DNA of 64,000 nucleotides, from the NCBI GenBank assembly GCA_963693365.1, contig CAVNZM010000004.1, positions 7,502,001 to 7,566,000 of the forward strand, read 5' to 3'. The DNA is from Amoebidium appalachense (lineage: Eukaryota > Ichthyosporea). Made by a program: the position numbers and the translations under genes. The notes under the pieces are model-generated. The model was not told where the DNA came from. It worked only from the letters and a program-made list of their open reading frames with translations, and did no database searches. Of this stretch, positions 1-39,503 are shown piece after piece (position 1 is the stretch's first letter; every line of letters begins with the position of its first letter).

Positions 1-68
<68 letters not shown>

Positions 69-76
69 ACACACAG

Positions 77-1058
77 TCCCTGCCGTTTGGTGGCGTCAAG
101 ATCTCCGGCTTTGATCGATTTGCTGGGCCCGAGGGACTGAGGGGTAACTGTCTGGTGAAGGCAATCACATCAGATCGCATTCCCGGTATGGATCGAACAC
201 CCCCCCCCTCCCCCCCTCCCCCCCTCCCCGTGTGTGCTCTGCAATCTTGCATTGTGTTTGTCCGTCGTGAATATGTATTTTGCACTGTGTGATGTAATCT
301 TCCCCCTTCCTCTCTCCCTCTCCCCCCCCCCCCCCCACACACACACACCCACACACCCTCTTCCCGGCCCGCAGACCGTCGTCACAAACATACACACACA
401 TACACATCCCTTTTTATGCATCCACACACGTACACGCACACGTACGCACACATGCGCACGTAAATGCACACGTAGACACACATAAGCAGGTGCGCACACA
501 TTCACACATTTGCACACGTGTGAGAAAACTACCCATCACAACCAATGAATCTGCTACAAGTGGCTCACATGTGGAATACCATTCACAGGAGTTCGCACGG
601 ACATCCCCCCACCACTCAACTATCCGATGAACGCTTCATCTTTCAGCTTTGCACGAGTAAGTGACCTGCCCCCCCCCCCCCCCCCCCCTCCCCCCCCCCC
701 CCCCCCCCCCTCTCCCCCCTCCCCCAGCGCGCCACCACCACCACCACCTCCCCATACACACCCACACCCACACCCACACACACACACACAAACACACACA
801 AACACACACACACACACACTTCTCCCCCCCCCCTCCCCCCTCCCTGCCCTTTCCCTCCCTGCACCTGTCCAGCTTCCCCCTCTCTCTCACCTGCTCTCTC
901 CTCTCCTCCCCCCCCTCCCCCCCTCCTCCCCCCTTCGTGGTGTTTTCACCAACCACCACATCATTAGTTCCAGATTGATCCAATCGATGTTTTTAGATTG
1001 CCTTGGCGTAGCTCGTCACAACCATTTTGTACTTGTGCTGTACACCACATTCTAACCC

Positions 1059-1091
<33 letters not shown>

Positions 1092-1182
1092 ACCCACCCA
1101 CCCACCAACCCACCCACCCACCCCCACCCACCTCTTCCACACACCACACACGTAAAAAGCCTTGGGGATGTGCTTTATCCCC

Positions 1183-1213
<31 letters not shown>

Positions 1214-1216
1214 ACA

Positions 1217-1261
<45 letters not shown>

Positions 1262-1432
1262 CCCCCTCTCTCTCTCTCTCCCCCCCCCCCCCCCCCCCCC
1301 CCCCTTTCCACACACGTGCAGAGCCTTGTGGATGTGCTCTACTCCCCCTCCGTTGCTGCCCGTCTCAAGGCCATCGTCACGCTGGCTACCGTCGGCGCTC
1401 AGAAGAAAGACATTGGAAAGAAGGCCGCATAA
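77..1432 (+). CDS. Aldehyde dehydrogenase, C-terminal three exons (partial at left edge)
   Basis: Oxidises aldehydes to carboxylic acids with NAD(P)+. Three exons are visible: 77-185, 589-656 and 1322-1432 (stop TAA 1430-1432). The first junction is phase 1 and the second phase 0, with donors gtatgg and gtaagt. The first exon starts [12 protein letters not shown], followed by [14 protein letters not shown]; this is the conserved C-terminal bridging segment of the ALDH superfamily (PFGGxKxSGxGR-type). The second exon has IPPPLNYP, which with the preceding GPEGLRG resembles the membrane-associated ALDH group that includes yeast Msc7 and plant ALDH22; that subfamily call is an inference. The last exon is a 37-codon tail ending GKKAA. 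The catalytic Cys and Glu lie upstream of the window. Both introns are almost pure C, CA and CT repeats on the coding strand. Confidence is high for ALDH, moderate for subfamily. Confidence 0.85.
235..300 (-). repeat. Short fragment of the poly-G-linked repeat family
   Basis: The reverse complement reads cacagtgcaaaatacatatt, then cacgacgg and caatgcaag, resembling the block at 10790-10830. It is adjacent to C-runs, that is, G-runs on its own strand. The match is short. Confidence 0.4.
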
Positions 1433-2307
1433 GTAGTTGGAATTGAAAAGGGAAAGGGAGAGGGCACTCCTCTTTTTAACTTTGTATTTCGCTTTTGTTG
1501 TTTGTTTGTTATGGTTTTTGGTTTTGTTGGCTAGTGTTGTGTATGGGTTGGCTTTGACTTTCGCCAGCCCTCGCAACCCCTCTTGTTTCCTCCCCTCTCT
1601 AACTCCTCCCGTTCTCCCCCTCCCCCCCCCCCTCCCTCCCTCCCTCCCTCCTTCCCTCCCTCCCTCCCTTTTACCGTGTTCGGGGGTTATTATGACCTGT
1701 CTTTTTTCTGGGACCTTCCTTTTCGTCGCGTCTGTCTTTTGTCACCCCGAGAATGTAGAGGGATGAAGCCGTTTCGCTCTCCCCTTCTTTCCACCCTTTT
1801 TTCTCCCCCCTTTTCCCCCTTGACATCAATGTGCGTTACCGTTACTACATAGTATCACATGGAAAGGTTTTAGTTTTAGTCCCCCCTTCCCGGGCTAACG
1901 TAATGGCAGTTCAGACGTAGCTGTGCATGTGTGTTGTGGGTTTCAACTGTTACCGTTTATGGCAGTGTAGATAGCCATATATGGCAAGTGAAGGCCACGA
2001 ATGCGGCTTTTTCGTGCTTTTTTGTGGTATCATTCCCTTTTCTGTAGGATTTTATTTCTGTGTATGATTTACATGGTGAAGAGAGATATATGTTCCAAAT
2101 TGGATAAAGGTTGAAAAACAAAGTTGCAGGTTTTTTTTTTTTTTTTTTTTTTTGGAAGAGTAGGTAGTCATAATGTAAGAACCCATCGCGGTTATTTGAT
2201 TGTGGCTGTTGGCCTAGCACAGGGGTGCCTATCTGTAAATGTTATAGTACATATTTGATAGTTATCGATGAAACACCCAAAACTCCGAGAACGACGTGTT
2301 CCGGTGA

Positions 2308-2313
2308 AATAAA
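2308..2313 (+). terminator. Candidate poly(A) signal AATAAA for the ALDH gene
   Basis: AATAAA lies about 875 bases after the ALDH stop codon, and no earlier perfect copy was noticed on this strand. It sits next to the start of a dispersed repeat copy, so it could belong to that repeat. Confidence 0.35.
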
Positions 2314-2334
2314 GTATGGTTGAATACTGCTTTG

Positions 2335-2530
2335 ATCTGCTACCCTTTGGAGGTAGCTCTCATTTTTCAAGGCCGACAAAACTTTCCTTCCGAAGCGACT
2401 GATCACGCGCCAACTCACGCCAACTCACATCCTCGCCAGAGTAGACTTGGTCATACGGCGGCTGACTCAGAGGCCACAGTCGCACGTGGCAGTGGTTTGA
2501 TATAGTGACACACATTATTCAGTGCTTCCC
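2335..2530 (-). repeat. Dispersed ~190-bp repeat, copy 1
   Basis: The reverse complement of this stretch matches 41365-41530 at many blocks, for example ggaaagttttgtcggc, gcgactgtggcctc and tactctggcgag in the same order. The two copies therefore lie in opposite orientation 39 kb apart. No coding capacity was seen. Confidence 0.7.
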
Positions 2531-3350
2531 CATATTTATACATCGGGTCACGCAAGCGGCCGGCCCCATCACTGTGACATCATACATATCATGCGATATT
2601 TGCGCTGCAATTAACACATTTGTGATCACCCCACTGCACCCTGCATTAAACATCGACTTCCATCTCAGCACGGGTGCCACAAAGGTTGTCACCCCTGCCA
2701 GCTTGCTTGTTGCTCCGAGTCCAGTGTAACAGCTACAGCCCCCCCCCCCCCCCCCCCCCCCCCCGAGCTGCGGCATAGGCTAATTAGTTGTGTTACCTAC
2801 TTAGTGTTTGTGTGTCTTAATGCCGTATATGCGCCTGGCTATAGGTGTAGCCCTAATGTTCCGAAGGGAGCCCGTATAAAAGTGCATTAACATATTGATC
2901 ATGAAATAGTTCACATCTGCAAACCGGTTTACACCTCACTACGTCACCAAGAGAGCCTGACACAAGCCTTATACAAAACTGTTACAGCGCCACGGACAAA
3001 TTTAAACATGCATGCCAGTATCGACAAGAAACCCCCCGGCCTGCCTCCCCCCCCCCCCCCCCCTGAGGCTCTCCCCCTCCCCCCCTCCCCCCTACACACA
3101 CACGTACACACTGCGCGCACACACACTCACACACACAATTTTAAAGGAAACCCCCAACCCCCAACCCCAAAACATACGTATTCACACATGAGCGCGCGCA
3201 CACAATTGTCTCATGTCATTGGTTCGTCCGTATATGCATCGATGCTGCGAACACTTGTGCATCAGAGGAGGTAGTACTATTTATTGGCTTTCAGTGAAAT
3301 TTTGAACACCCGTGCACGTGCATGTGTACTCGTGCGTGTGTGTGTGTGTG

Positions 3351-3438
<88 letters not shown>

Positions 3439-4031
3439 TGTGTGTGTACACATAACATAACATCTGAGTGTGTGCGTGTGTACACGGGAGCTGCCAATTC
3501 ACCCAGCCTGAGGTCACTTTTTATAGAACTCTCGTAGGATCGATAGTTTATTCACCTTTTCTAGAGCTTCACGCCGTATACATACATGTACCCCCAGGGG
3601 GGAAATGGCAACGGATCGTAAATATGTTGACCGAATCTTCGAGAAGACATGACACCATGGGCCAAATGAATCAGCTTTGTAAGTAACCTACACATGCATA
3701 TACGTACAAGAGGTAGTGTGTATCAAAACCACAATCATCAATAGAAGCAACTTGTGTAGGGCCGGCCTATTAAACAGTTTCCGGTGCATGCCTTGTGCAC
3801 GCGTGCATGTGTGTGTGCATGTGTGTGCATATGTGTGCATGTGTGTGTGTGTTTGTGTGTGTGTGCATATGTGTGCATGTGTGTGTGTGTGTTTTTGTGT
3901 GTGTGTGTGTGTGTCTGTGTGTGTCTGTGTGTGTGTCTAGTGCGTGTGCATGTGTGCGTGTGCGTGTGCGTTTGCGTGTGTGCGCTCACTTGCGTGTTTG
4001 TGTGTGCCCGCTTGTGTGTGTGTGTGCCCAG

Positions 4032-4070
<39 letters not shown>

Positions 4071-4307
4071 ACCTACCACCACTAAAAAAGGCATTCAAGC
4101 CCTCCGATTTTACCATTGCGTAAAACCCAAATCATCAGCATTATACATTCATGGCCTCAAGTCACTCTTTTCAAAGAATTACAGTAGCAGAGGTTTCAAT
4201 TCGGGCAGGGCAGCTCTATACAGTGTTAATTAACCATACGAGTCACTCCAAGCCCCCCAAATGGGACCCCACTACGCCTTATTTCTTACGTCCAGGCCAA
4301 TGCCGAC

Positions 4308-13762
<9,455 letters not shown>

Positions 13763-14029
13763 TCTGCCGTGTGCTGGGTAGGTCCTGTTTGACTCACGAC
13801 CAACACAGTTAGTTAGAAAACAGTTGGGGACTTGTGAGCCAACAAATCACAAAACTCGGTTTTACTTGGCTATTTTGCTTGCCCTGGAATAGCAAGTAGT
13901 TCTCTCTTTTGTCCTGCTTTCCCCTCAGACACAAAACTTACCCCCCCCCCCCTCCCTCTTCCTCCCCCCACCCCCCCACACATGCACATAAACAGGACAC
14001 AGATCACGCAGAAACACACACACACAAAA

Positions 14030-14075
<46 letters not shown>

Positions 14076-14167
14076 ACACACACACACAGGCACACACACA
14101 CACGCACACACACACCACACACAGGTGCGCACACACACACAAGCATATGCACACACGCACGCACAAG

Positions 14168-14277
<110 letters not shown>

Positions 14278-14559
14278 ACAGAAGTTCACATCTCACGGGG
14301 TTGGATTGGATGAAAAACCTGGGTGGTGGTGGTGGTGGTGGTTGGGGGGGGGAGGGGGGGGGGTGGGGAGGGGGGAGAAAGAGAGGAGAGGGGTTTCAGC
14401 TTCTTAGGGCAGGAGCAAGGAGAGATGAAGAATTACCGGTTTAAATTGGTTGCAGTAAACGCGTCGACAAATAGTATGATTAGGAGAGACTTAAAGGGGA
14501 AGAGAAAGAAGGTCTCAAATGAACATACTTCAACTCAAAAATCGAACACGTCGGTTAGC

Positions 14560-15360
14560 AAAGACGGAAGTTTGAACTTCTAACTTTAAATTCTGGGGCA
14601 TCGCCAAGCCCGACCATAACCCCGTTTTTACGGTAAAAAATACCCAAAAGTTTTCAAAAATACCATCAAAATTTTAGTTTATGGTAAGCCCCCGCAAGTT
14701 TCATGGTAAGTTACAGTAGGACCCCTCCTTTATCCTCCATTGACTTGGGAAGAAAAATACCATACCCCCCGGGCGAAAATACACAGGGGCTTGAAACAAT
14801 ACCGAGAAAAAAGGTCTGAATTTTCGGGCTTGGGCATCGCCATTAAGTCTTGCAAACCTGTCTTGATCGATGATTGGTTCGTTTTTTTAGCCAATACACC
14901 TCCTAGACCTCAATTTATCCGGGGGAGCTATGAAATGGGATCAAAAATCTTGAAGTTTGAAATTTTAAAAGTGGGGCAATTGCAACATGTCTGACCATGT
15001 CATTGCGTGGTACTAAAAGCGCTACTACTCTAATCAAAATAATAAGAATATCTACATATTGATGTAACATTATTAATATAGTATATGAAGAGTGAAAAAC
15101 TGGCTTATATTCGTAGGTAAAATAGGTTAAAAATCATTAATTCAAAGTGCTTTGTGAAACAGGCCTGGAAATTACAGTGTTTCTAACACTTAATATACGG
15201 TTAATTCTCAAAAAATACAGTAAAGATTTGGAGGTACACTATAAGAAAGCAAGTAAATCTCTCTCTTGAGGCCAATTAGCGGGGGCGATTAGCCAGGTGT
15301 CAAAATACAGTAATTCTAAAATGTAATTTCCAGCCCTGTTGTGAAATTGTGAATTAGAAG
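14560..15360. repeat. Possible DNA-transposon relic with direct and inverted repeats
   Basis: gggcatcgccaagcccgaccat at 14593 is echoed by cgggcttgggcatcgcc at 14837. aagtttgaact...gcatcgcc...gaccat recurs diverged at 14950-14998. ctggaaattac at 15166 faces gtaatttccag at 15324 as an inverted pair, with aaatacagta inside each end. AT-rich, no transposase seen. Confidence 0.35.
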
Positions 15361-15721
15361 CCTGGTTATTTTATGATCTTGAGCCAACCTCTAGGAGGAA
15401 TGCTGCCGCATACCGTTTTTTACCCTATTTAGATGCATCATCATGCATGGTTGCTTTCGATTGCTTTATGAGCTCGGTTCAGGCTGTGATCCCAGAGATC
15501 GTCGACAACACTTACATACAGCTACACACATCACTTTACAGGCTTACCACAACCTCGTTCTCATATCCTTACCAAAACCTCACTCCCTCCCCCACCACCC
15601 GTGCGCAGGGGGGCATACGTGTGTGCGTGTACGTGCGTGTATATGTGTGTTTTGTGTGTGTATGTGTGTGTGCGGGTGTGTGCGAGTGTGTGAGCGAACA
15701 TGTGCACGTGTGTTGTGTGTG

Positions 15722-15756
<35 letters not shown>

Positions 15757-15966
15757 ATTAGGAGTTCGCTCCTTATATACCATCGGAGCTCACCCCATGG
15801 GCTATCATTGTTAGAAACACCATTTCAACCAATGACTGCCCTAGAATACACTCTAAATAGTGCTTGATGAATCAAGCTAAGTATTCAATACTCGTTGGCA
15901 GATTTGCCTGTGTTCTTTATATCAGTTTGTCTCTCTATTACCTACATATATAGTAATTGAAGAGCA

Positions 15967-16479
15967 CTAGCATTTGTATAAGACAAAACCACCAGAGACA
16001 CAGTTAGGATCAAGCCATTTTTTGCACCTTACGTGTCGCCACAACCGCAGCACGAAAACATCATCTTGGATTACTGGCGCATTCCATCCTGACCCGAGAC
16101 ATGCCTCCCAACCTAGGCTTGGGCCCATAGTCATCCCAGCAGCCCATAATTGTTTAAAGCAATTTAGTATACCAAACGTCTTTGCTTTTTCGAAACATGA
16201 CCCGTGGTTTCTAGCCACTGTTCTAGAAGCGATCTCCGTCCGACGGTCGAAGAGCAATTTGCTCAGATTGAGTCTACAATCTTGCACAGGCAACGCACAT
16301 TTCGCCGGGTCGGGGGAGGTTTTTAAAGAAAGGGTCGTCTTCATGCTGAAAGCGCCCAGACCTCTGCACAGAGGCATATATCTCTCCTCAAACTGGCTAA
16401 TGCTGTGAACACTAAAACACCGTAGAATTTTTTTGCAGCTGATTTGCCACTGGCACCTGAACATTTGCATGATGAACAC
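15967..16479 (-). other. Unexplained long open frames on both strands
   Basis: The minus strand is open for 170 codons from an ATG at 16479, and the plus strand for 144 codons at 15974-16408, in sequence that is not low-complexity. I recognise neither product, and neither has a clear signal peptide, domain or splice context. It may be 5' flanking DNA or 5'UTR of the S41 gene, or a transposable-element remnant. Confidence 0.2.
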
Positions 16480-16569
16480 GTAAGCACAAGAGAACCAACC
16501 GTAGGCCTAACATCTACGCTAATAATTTCTAGAAAAACCCTGTGTGGTCAATTCAGAACAAAAACCACC

Positions 16570-27365
<10,796 letters not shown>

Positions 27366-27541
27366 AGATGGAGAGATAGGGAGGGGGGCAGTGTAAGGGG
27401 GAGGGGGGGGGGGGGGGGGGGGGGGGTTATGAGGTTTCGTGTTTTGTCTTTGCATTCGGCAAAGGTTTTCTATCTATGAAAGTTCTGGGTGGTGTAAACA
27501 GAGATAGCGTCTTTCCTTTTTGTTTCTGTACTCCATTTGCC

Positions 27542-27547
27542 AATAAA
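27542..27547 (+). terminator. Poly(A) signal AATAAA of the S41 gene
   Basis: AATAAA 177 bases after the TGA stop, followed by a T-rich and then a G/T-rich downstream region, a standard cleavage-site context. Confidence 0.75.
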
Positions 27548-27621
27548 TGATTTTTTTTTTTTTTTTTTTTTGCCCCGGGTTGGTTGTGGTGGTGATAGGG
27601 TGGGTTGTTGTTGTTGTGTGT

Positions 27622-27680
<59 letters not shown>

Positions 27681-28430
27681 GGGGGCTGGGCTCTGGATGT
27701 CATGCCATATCGTGCCAAGTACTTTAACTCGTGTCAGTTGGGTTTTGCGTTTAGTTGACAGAGGGAGTAGCACCTCTAGACGGGGTAAATTTTTAATGGT
27801 GTGAGCAAGAACGAAGGATAACTTATGATTTTAATTTATAAATTTATGTTTGTCCAACGATTGGATGAAAGCCTTGAGTGATTGTCATTTTTCAAAAGGT
27901 CGAAAGCAAAGAAGAAAACGAAAAAAAGGTTATTTATAGAATGAAAAAAAAAAGTAGGGATATAGTGCCCATCAGGTCCCGGATGGTGCTTACATGTTAG
28001 TGGAGATATATATGTTGCGGAGTACGGTGAGCCAATTTGGTTCGATGTATTTTAAAACAAGTGATTAGGCAGAATACCGGATGTTTTTTAGAAGAAACAC
28101 GATGTTGAGTCGAAGCTAAGGTTGAAATTTGAGTAAAGGATAACGAATATTTCGAAAATATTTCGAAACAGTGCACATTCTAAAGATTGTCAACGGTTTC
28201 CTCTTTCGATTGCAGATGCAGATAATAATAAGAAATGCCGAAACTTGCAATGAAAAGTGATTGCAAAAACGTGCTCTGATCAGACAAATATTACAGTTTG
28301 GGTCATTTGCATGATTCCGTTGCCCGTGCACGTGTACATGTGTCCTGAAGTCAACATGTCTCCAAACACATGGACATGTATCATACGCAAGGTAGATGAA
28401 GTGGTGGTTTTGTGTGTGACACTGTGTGCG

Positions 28431-28467
<37 letters not shown>

Positions 28468-28690
28468 ACGTGTGTGTGTATGTATGTGTGTGTCACAGTG
28501 TGTACAGGGGAGGCCGGGGAGGGGTGATCCAGGGGAAACGCCATACTATATTGCTCGATCATACGCAAAGTACAGGAGTCTTATTGAGTTTTCAACATAA
28601 CCAACCGCGGGTTATTCCGCCAAACTTCTCAAATTTTAAACACGATATCAAGCCAAAATCGGAAGGGGAGGGGAGGGGGGGGGGGGGGGG

Positions 28691-28721
<31 letters not shown>

Positions 28722-28965
28722 AGGGGGGGCTCCCAGTACGTGTCTATGCGTAGTGGTCGTTCACCAATATCAGCCAATATCAGCATGAGGTGCAAAAATC
28801 AAAACCGTCGATGTGGGATGTGGGACCTTGAGGCATCGATCAAACTGCCAAATGCCTAGGGACCCCCCTCCCCCCCCCCCCCCCCTCCCCCCCCCCTGCA
28901 AACTCTCCACCCCACCTCACCCCCCTCGATCTGTCCTCCTCCTCCTTCATATCTTTTTTTTTTTT

Positions 28966-29009
<44 letters not shown>

Positions 29010-29688
29010 GGCGGGGGATGTATTTCGAACTCACGAGTGTTTGAACCGGACGGTGGTAATTGGGACAGAGATGTTTACTTTTTTTTGCCATTCACTTCTA
29101 CATCCGCATTCGGCCATTTGTCGTCATCGTGTCACTGACAGCATACGTAATAGCGACCTGCTAGATCTGTGGTTAACTTTTAAAGCAAAAACACCAACCA
29201 TACTCAAGTCATGATCATCTCCCTAGACCTATGGGTGTAAACTACGTGGTGACCCACGGTGCAAAACCTGTGCTTCGGCCATAGCCAGCTCCATACGCAC
29301 ATTTGGTGTGTGCGTGCGTGAGTGTGTCTACGTGCACGTGGACACACGTGCTTGAGTTCCAGTACATGTGCGCACGTGTAAGTGGTCGTGGTGAAAGCAA
29401 TAAAAGTGGCCGGCGGGGGAGGGGGGGGATTGCAGATGCATATCAGCCTGCCTGTGTGAAATGGGTTCAGTCTACACGTGCTTGCTGCACCCTGAACACC
29501 CACACCTGATTTCAAACAGCACCACTCGTCCATGACATGCATCCAATTAGCAACCACACGGCCCCCCGGGCCCTACTCATACTTCGTGTAAGTTACATGC
29601 ATTTCCGTATCATTAAAAAAAAACGAGAACCACAAAAGTTTGATTAAAGTAAAGGCATATTATCAGTCTTTTTTTTTTTCTGGGCCGA
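27548..29688. other. Convergent intergenic region between S41 and START genes
   Basis: T-run/G-run (27549-27685), AT-rich unique DNA (27700-28300), GT repeats (28435-28495), G-runs (28675-28730), T22 followed by G-run (28959-29008), then unique DNA. Open frames here are low-complexity or short, and I recognise no exon. Confidence 0.5.
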
Positions 29689-36404
<6,716 letters not shown>

Positions 36405-37014
36405 TCTTGGAGGATGATAGTGACTCTTTTTTGTGGGGAAATAGGTGGACGAATGGGTGAATAGGCGTTACCAATGATAAAGTTGTTACTTGGCTAATAG
36501 GCTAACTGCATACAATCATTTGAGATACTTGTTTGTTTGCTTTTGTGTTAACAGGGGTCACTAGCGGTGCTTTGGACAAGAAGTTGAATGTGTACTTCGT
36601 GTGCGAGTAATTTCCGCCAAACTGTTTGGCTAGCGCATGATGTGTGCCGATGTTGTGATCTTATTTGTTAATCCTTGAGCCTACAGTACCAGTCGACGTC
36701 TCAAACGCTGGTGGTGAAACTTGCACAGACTGACAGAAGTGAAGGCGAAGTTGTTTGTTTACACTTTAGGCTGGCTGAAATCATTGTGAAATGACGTACT
36801 TAGACGGCGGCAATCTCCCTCTCGTAGTGGAAAAACATGTATTTGGAGTTTTCTCTTATAGACTATCATTTACCTGAGACCTCTGTAGCCTGGCCGTGGC
36901 ACGGGTCCGAAATGTACAGAGCTACTATAATGGAACGTCCTGATATAGTGGCATATATGTGTGAAACATGCCTTTTTCGGTTCTAAAGGGGGTGGGAAGG
37001 GGGGATGGGGCTGT

Positions 37015-37045
<31 letters not shown>

Positions 37046-37134
37046 GGGGGGAAGGGGGGTTTCGAGACCACATGTCGTGTGTACTCCTGCGCACCACCTG
37101 CTCACCTGTAAACGATACAACCTTCCCAGAACGA

Positions 37135-37178
<44 letters not shown>

Positions 37179-37630
37179 CCTGAGGCTCTCCCCCTCTCCC
37201 CGGAACCCTCCCCCCAGAACCCCGCCCGTGATCATGGTGACCACCATATGACCACGACGACCACCACTACAAAAAAAAAAAAAAAAAAAAAAGGGGGGGG
37301 GGGGGGGGGGGGGGGGGGGCTTCACGTTGCCTTTCTCGCATTCTGCCTCTCTAGCTTTCGTCCTCCTGAGATGCCAATTTATGGCCACCTGGCACAGGAG
37401 GAGGAGGAGAAGGGCAGTGGGGGGGGGGGGAAGGAAGGGGGGGAGAGGGATTAATAATGTAGTACATAACTTATGTAGTACATGTAGCAATCATGTCCTC
37501 GGCTAGTTGGATCATAGCAAACTTTTTTCATGAAGGATGGTGAGACGTGTACACGTACTGTATATCGTAAATACTGACACTGTCAGGGCAGAGGGAGAGC
37601 CGTGGGGAAAGTCAGAAGGCAACCCCGGGT

Positions 37631-37661
<31 letters not shown>

Positions 37662-38305
37662 TGGATGGCGGGGTTGTGTAATATTTGTTCCCAGGAAGTA
37701 AAAGACACTACCAAAGCGGGGGGGGGGGGGGGGGGGGGGGGGGTTGTCGGACACAGGTGGGGGTATGTGTTATATTACACGTAGCATATCTTCATATCCA
37801 TCATTCACTATCTTTCACTCAAAAGACTCTTTTTGATCAAGTTCGACAATCAACATACACAAGTGTAGCTACTATAGTAACAAGTGCTCCAGCGACTCCC
37901 CCCTCCCCTCCTTACACACGCAAGATATTATACCAGTAAAAACAAGGACTTATTAAAAAACAATCGAGTCAACGAGTAGGGTAGACCGAAAATTAATAAC
38001 ACCGCAACCACGAGTTTAGCCATATTATGTTCGGTCGGTGAGCTTTCAACTTCAGAGCTACATGTTGTACACCTACTATCAACAGCAAGAACACGCCTTC
38101 ACTATTATTGATATTTCTTGTGCAAGGGCCTTCGGCTATTCAGTATCTAATTGTGTGCGTGTGCGTGTGCGTGTGCGTGTGCGTGTGCGTGTATGTGCGT
38201 GTGCATGTGCATGTGTGTGTGTGTGTGTGTGTGTGTGCACGCGCGTGTGTGTGTGTGTGTGTGTGGCGCCTGTGTCTGGTTACGCCTATATTAGTGTATA
38301 TTAGG
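36405..38305. other. Intergenic region upstream of START gene
   Basis: Unique DNA to 36960, then G-run/C-run/A-run/G-run blocks (37029-37051, 37137-37176, 37271-37319, 37630-37743) and GT-rich DNA (38155-38265). Short exon-like pieces on either strand at 36555-36609 and 37080-37400 could not be joined to a gene. Confidence 0.4.
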
Positions 38306-38495
38306 TCACCCTAAGCAGTTACCAGCTTTGTACCAACACACAACCAAATCTGTGTAAACACTCGACAACTTCTCCATATGCCTTTTTTCCACTCCCCCCT
38401 CCCTCCCCCCACTCTCCCCCGAGGCTCTCTCCCCCCTCCCCCTGGCCCCGCCCGCTCCACCGTCACCAGAAAAGATACGACACTGAAAGTAGATA

Positions 38496-38537
<42 letters not shown>

Positions 38538-39503
38538 CCTCCCCTTCTTCTTTTCGTGCAAGCCGCCCGCACAGCCCAAAAAAACAAACAAACAAACAAA
38601 AAACCAAAAAAAAAAAAAAAAAAAAAAAAAAAGAAAGAAAGAAAAAAGAAAAAGAAGAACAAACGCCTACACATATCCATGCTGTTGACCCCCAGAGCCC
38701 TGTCCGCTAACCGCCATCGTGTGCCCCCTCCTCCTCCCTCCCTGCCTTACATTTTGCGTTGAACCCCCCTCCCTCCCGCTCATAGTGCCCCCCTCTTCGG
38801 AATCCGACGGGATACCAAACGCCTCAAAACTTAAAGTCCTGCCTACAGACATGTTCCTAACGTTATTAACAGACGTCGTTCTACTCCGCCCCACCTGCCC
38901 GGTAACCCCCCCTGCCTCCGGGTCGGAGTTGAGTTTAGTAATCGACGCGGACGTAAGGGATTTCCTTGAAAGTGGGCTGGAGTCTTGCCTCAACGTGTCC
39001 AACGATCCGGTCAGGAATTGCGGTTGGAAAGGGAAAATCCCGTATTTTGGGGTTCCGATTTCCGTTGAACTTCTCGCCATCGACTTTGAGTTAGGCTGTG
39101 GTGCCGCCGGTAGTGAGCTCTTCTCTGGTGGGAACTGCGGCTGGAAAGGAAAAATACCGACTTTTTGAACCGTAGTTTCGGATACTTTCGACGGCTTGGG
39201 AGGTACGTTCTTCGATGGCAAAAAGTCGACGGTTTTTGGTGAGGGTGTTGTGTTCGACTCCTCGTTGCTCATAGGCATGCTATTGTTAGGGACACCGAAA
39301 ACCGGAGTGTTTTTCTCGGATTTTTCCTTTGTTGTTGCCCACGAAGTCTCTGACTCAATCGACTGCTCTATAAAGATGTCTCGGTCGCTTTTCCGTCGCG
39401 CCAGGAACGAGTAAAAGCACACCGCCACAAGCATGAGTATCACTAGGCTGACACCCAGCGTGGCTCCGACTAGAGTGTACGTGATATGTTGTGTTTCGCT
39501 CAT
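38306..39503 (-). CDS. Putative single-pass membrane protein with a long Ser/Pro-rich cytoplasmic tail
   Basis: Exon 1 is 39503-38751 (251 codons), ending at a gtaagg donor. A tentative second exon, 38482-38306, begins after ctactttcag in the matching phase and ends with TGA. The ATG (39503) is preceded in frame by TGA AAA. Residues 1-8 are polar, about 9-33 form one hydrophobic span (YTLVGATLGVSLVILMLVAV), then ARRK, which suggests an N-out, C-in topology with no cleaved signal. The tail is rich in Ser, Thr, Pro and Lys and contains the repeated motif GIFPFQPQF twice, each preceded by K[VY]. PPKPSK could bind SH3-type domains (inference). The second exon is Gly/Arg-rich and less certain. I recognise no family. 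Confidence 0.6.
38496..38660. repeat. C-run and poly-A tract in the intron of the membrane-protein gene
   Basis: C38 immediately after the exon at 38306-38482 and an A-rich block at 38577-38660. Confidence 0.9.

Larger units (their letters stand above)
1433..3700. other. Intergenic / 3'UTR, no gene recognised
   Basis: Holds pyrimidine-rich tracts (1615-1670), a T run (2131-2152), one copy of a ~190-bp dispersed repeat (2335-2530), a C run (2740-2764) and a (GT)n array (3331-3447). No exon with convincing splice sites was found. AATAAA on the minus strand at 3547-3552 could serve the DOLPP1 gene. Confidence 0.5.

Noticed and set aside
36555-36609. Plus-strand terminal exon (VTSGALDKKLNVYFVCE, then stop)
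   Set aside because: It has a good acceptor, but no upstream plus-strand exon exists and it is antisense to the START gene's upstream region.
37080-37400. Minus-strand exons upstream of the START gene
   Set aside because: Two exon-like pieces have plausible acceptors but weak donors and no recognised protein. The START gene already has a well-placed ATG at 36404.
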